31,845 bases of DNA from CAZCEC01 sp964497615. GTDB taxonomy: Bacteria > Chloroflexota > Anaerolineae > Anaerolineales > UBA6663. Position numbers and translations under genes: made by a program. Positions 30,278-31,845 of this stretch are shown piece by piece. Every line of letters begins with the position of its first letter. Within the stretch, counting starts at the first letter, position 1. The stretch covers positions 1 through 31,845 of the forward strand of contig CAZCEC010000071.1 of the NCBI GenBank assembly GCA_964497615.1. Reading direction: 5' to 3'. The notes under the pieces were generated by a model. The model saw only the letters and a program-made list of their open reading frames with translations, had not been told where the DNA came from and searched no databases.

Positions 30278-31174
30278 TTAGCGGGCAGACCAGCGCATAA
30301 TGCGGCTGGCGATGGGCAGGCGATGGCCAGCCAGCACAATGAACGAGTAGATCAGCGCCAGCACCGAGACGACCAGATCCGCCCCGGTGAGAAAGGGCAG
30401 CAGGCCCAGCGCGGCGCCCTGGCAGATGGCCGTGAAGCGGAGGAGCTGCGCGGCGGAGTAGCGGCGCAGGACCGGGCGCGAGGCGGGCGGCGCGGTGCGC
30501 AGCTCGTAGAGCCGCTTGACGGAGCAGTTCGACAGGATCACCAGGGCCGAGACCGCCAGCACAGGCCAGTGGGCCAGGCCGCCCGCCAGCCACAAGCCGC
30601 CGGCCAGGCGCAGGGGGTGGGTGGCGGCGTTGAAGACCATGTCGAGCCAGCGGACATGCTTGAAGAGGTGGGTGTAGAGGATGTTCAGCAGGGCAAGCAT
30701 CAGCCCCACCGCGAACACCCGCCCATCCACGAGCAGGGCCAGCGCCAGGCCGAGGGCCACCAGGCCCAGGCCAATGCGGCGCGCCTGGGGGACCGGGATG
30801 CGGCCGGAGGCCACGGGGCGCAGGCGTTTGGCGGGGTGCAGGCGGTCGCGGGCGGCGTCGGCGGCGTCGTTGAGGGCGTACAGGCCGCCGTACAGGCACG
30901 GCCCCAGGCAGAAGACCGCCAGAACGAGCAGGCGGATATCGGCCAGGTCCCAGCGCGGGGCGGCCAGGGCAAAGCCCAGCCCGAATTGGATGAAGAAGAC
31001 GACCCGCTCCAGCCGGAGCAGGTAGGCCAGGTCCGCCAGGCGGCGGCGCAGGCCGCGCAGTTGGCCGCGGGCCCGCGCCACGCGGCGGGCGGGGCGCACT
31101 TCCTCGCGCCAGACGCGCCCGAGCGGCCCTTCGGCCAGGGCGTACTTCCAGCGGCGATAGCGGTTGAGCAGCAT
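30278..31174 (-). CDS. UbiA-family prenyltransferase, decaprenyl-phosphate phosphoribosyltransferase-like
   Basis: 298 residues with about nine membrane segments. The first Asp-rich motif reads ALNDAADAARDRLHPAKR (Asp103, Asp106, Asp110), then LRPVASGRIP. NDxxDxxxDRxHPxKRxRPxAxG is the form found in the phosphoribosyl-transferring branch (Rv3806c-like) of UbiA, which moves 5-phosphoribose from PRPP to a polyprenyl phosphate. Later matches are FKHVRWLDMVFNA and the KRLYELRT...SRPVLRRYS loop. I choose ATG 31174 for its GGAGG six bases upstream; an in-frame start at 31249 is longer and has no site. It leads the operon with the PlsC-like gene. Confidence 0.85.
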   Translation of the reverse strand: MLLNRYRRWKYALAEGPLGRVWREEVRPARRVARARGQLRGLRRRLADLAYLLRLERVVFFIQFGLGFALAAPRWDLADIRLLVLAVFCLGPCLYGGLYALNDAADAARDRLHPAKRLRPVASGRIPVPQARRIGLGLVALGLALALLVDGRVFAVGLMLALLNILYTHLFKHVRWLDMVFNAATHPLRLAGGLWLAGGLAHWPVLAVSALVILSNCSVKRLYELRTAPPASRPVLRRYSAAQLLRFTAICQGAALGLLPFLTGADLVVSVLALIYSFIVLAGHRLPIASRIMRWSAR

Positions 31175-31355
31175 TACGGGCCTCCAATTCAGCGTCTTGC
31201 GCATAAGATAGGATTTCGCGGGTGCCAGAGGAAGTGCCGGGGGTGCCAAAAAGTGTCAGGTCGGGATGGGGAGACCGCCGAACTGGGACTACGTCGCCAG
31301 GACGGCCGGGCACCCACTCATCATTAGACAGACTGGCGAGCGAAAAGTTGACAAA

Positions 31356-31383
31356 TTGACGCCAATTGCGGAGCGACTACAAT
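31356..31383 (+). promoter_or_regulatory. Sigma70-type promoter of the rightmost gene
   Basis: TTGACG (31356-31361), a 16-base spacer and TACAAT (31378-31383). A TTGACA eight bases earlier has too long a spacer (24). The start codon is 33 bases after the -10. Confidence 0.65.
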
Positions 31384-31415
31384 TGGGGTCACGCAATCAG
31401 TGAACGGGGGCCAAC

Positions 31416-31845
31416 ATGGCGCTCTTCCTCACCTCGACGGTGGATATGCTGGGCACGGCGCTGGCGCTGTGGCTGGGCGTATATCTGCTGGCGCGGGGCT
31501 ACCGGAGCGGGCTGACCTTGTGGGCGGTGGGCACCCTGCTGGCGCTGGGCCTGTTCTTCCTGTTCGCGTTTCTCAACCTGCATTATGCGAATATGAGCAC
31601 CGCCGTGGCGCGGGCAGCTTGGCTGGTGGCGGCCTTTATGTGCTGGCACGCGCTGAGCTTCCGGCTGCTGCCCTCGGCCGAACGAGAGCGGCGGCTGTGG
31701 CTGCTGCGGCTGGGGCACACCTGCGGGCTGGCGGCGGTGGCGTTCCTGGTGGGCCTGCGCCCGATCTTCGCCGAGGCCGACGACCGGATGCTGGTCTCGG
31801 GGGTGCACCTCAGCCTGGGTTATGTGCTGTATGGGCTGGGCGTGA
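31416..31845 (+). CDS. Membrane protein, N-terminal part (3' truncated)
   Basis: The frame is open from ATG 31416 to the right edge, 143 codons with no stop. It shows four or five hydrophobic segments (starting FLTSTVDMLGTALALWLGVY, then LTLWAVGTLLALGLFFLFAF) separated by short Arg-rich loops. Codon use is that of real genes here, and the antisense frame at this place reads Gln/His-rich junk. Such an N-terminus is common in sensor proteins with a membrane anchor, but the catalytic part is out of the window, so no function is proposed. Confidence 0.6.
   Translation, partial: MALFLTSTVDMLGTALALWLGVYLLARGYRSGLTLWAVGTLLALGLFFLFAFLNLHYANMSTAVARAAWLVAAFMCWHALSFRLLPSAERERRLWLLRLGHTCGLAAVAFLVGLRPIFAEADDRMLVSGVHLSLGYVLYGLGV

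Noticed and set aside
29387..31327. 646-codon plus-strand frame opposite plsC and ubiA
   Set aside because: Gln/Gly/Ala/Arg-rich shadow of two real minus-strand genes; starts inside the repeat region.
31348..31383. TTGACA as the -35 of the rightmost gene
   Set aside because: Spacer to TACAAT is 24 bases; TTGACG eight bases downstream gives 16 and is the better choice.

Overview
The window is a GC-rich bacterial chromosome segment with about 26 real genes, most of which have long antisense shadow frames. The most likely source is an uncultured member of the Chloroflexota (Anaerolineae-like). This is an inference from several signs: a split glycine decarboxylase (GcvPA/GcvPB), Thr/Pro-rich lipoprotein linkers, several start sites that look leaderless, and intergenic gaps full of short palindromic and 'word' repeats. 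No rRNA, tRNA, CRISPR array, IS transposase or prophage gene was seen. The first ~62 bases are almost pure G and look like an assembly or sequencing artefact at a contig end.

Layout. 1-1 kb: C-terminal part of a GT39-like membrane glycosyltransferase (+). 1.2-2.5 kb: zinc-ribbon protein and HAD hydrolase (-, overlapping by 4 bases). 2.8-5.9 kb: PstS-like binding lipoprotein, UppP and Tgt (-). 6.1-10.2 kb: isopenicillin-N-synthase-like oxygenase, SLC13/RCK permease and a PhyH-family oxygenase (-). 10.7-12.3 kb: alanine racemase (+) facing a small SH3b protein (-). 12.7-15.2 kb: a large lipoprotein of unknown role (+). 15.4-19.2 kb: a tandem glycine riboswitch driving gcvH-gcvPA-gcvPB (+). 19.4-20.5 kb: a two-domain fasciclin lipoprotein (+). 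20.6-21.3 kb: an alkylmercury-lyase (MerB)-family gene broken by an in-frame TGA (+). 21.3-24.1 kb: TolB-like propeller lipoprotein (+) facing a membrane protein (-). 24.8-26.7 kb: antitoxin, PIN toxin, small unknown protein and PhyH oxygenase (-). 26.8-29.0 kb: FtsH-family AAA protease (-). 29.6-31.2 kb: UbiA-family transferase and PlsC-like acyltransferase (-). 31.4 kb to the end: start of a membrane protein (+).

How the genes work together. The glycine cassette is a self-contained unit: a sigma70-type promoter, a two-aptamer riboswitch, a terminator whose 5' arm shares three bases with P1 of aptamer 2, and three subunits of the glycine cleavage system (gcvT and lpd are not here). UppP and Alr both serve cell-wall synthesis, and the UbiA/PlsC pair serves lipid-linked sugar or phospholipid chemistry. 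The antitoxin/PIN pair is a typical VapBC-like module.

The most exciting feature is the MerB-family gene at 20574-21260. Its in-frame TGA falls exactly where MerB has catalytic Cys159. The frame continues with conserved family sequence, and 12 bases after the TGA there is a perfect 7-bp stem with a GGUC loop, the hallmark of a bacterial SECIS element. I read it as a selenoprotein organomercurial-lyase homologue (Cys91, Asp94, Sec151). Two other themes stand out: a five-copy palindrome with AGACCTGCCAGGTTT-type arms, and intergenic hairpins whose arms are tandem copies of unrelated short words.
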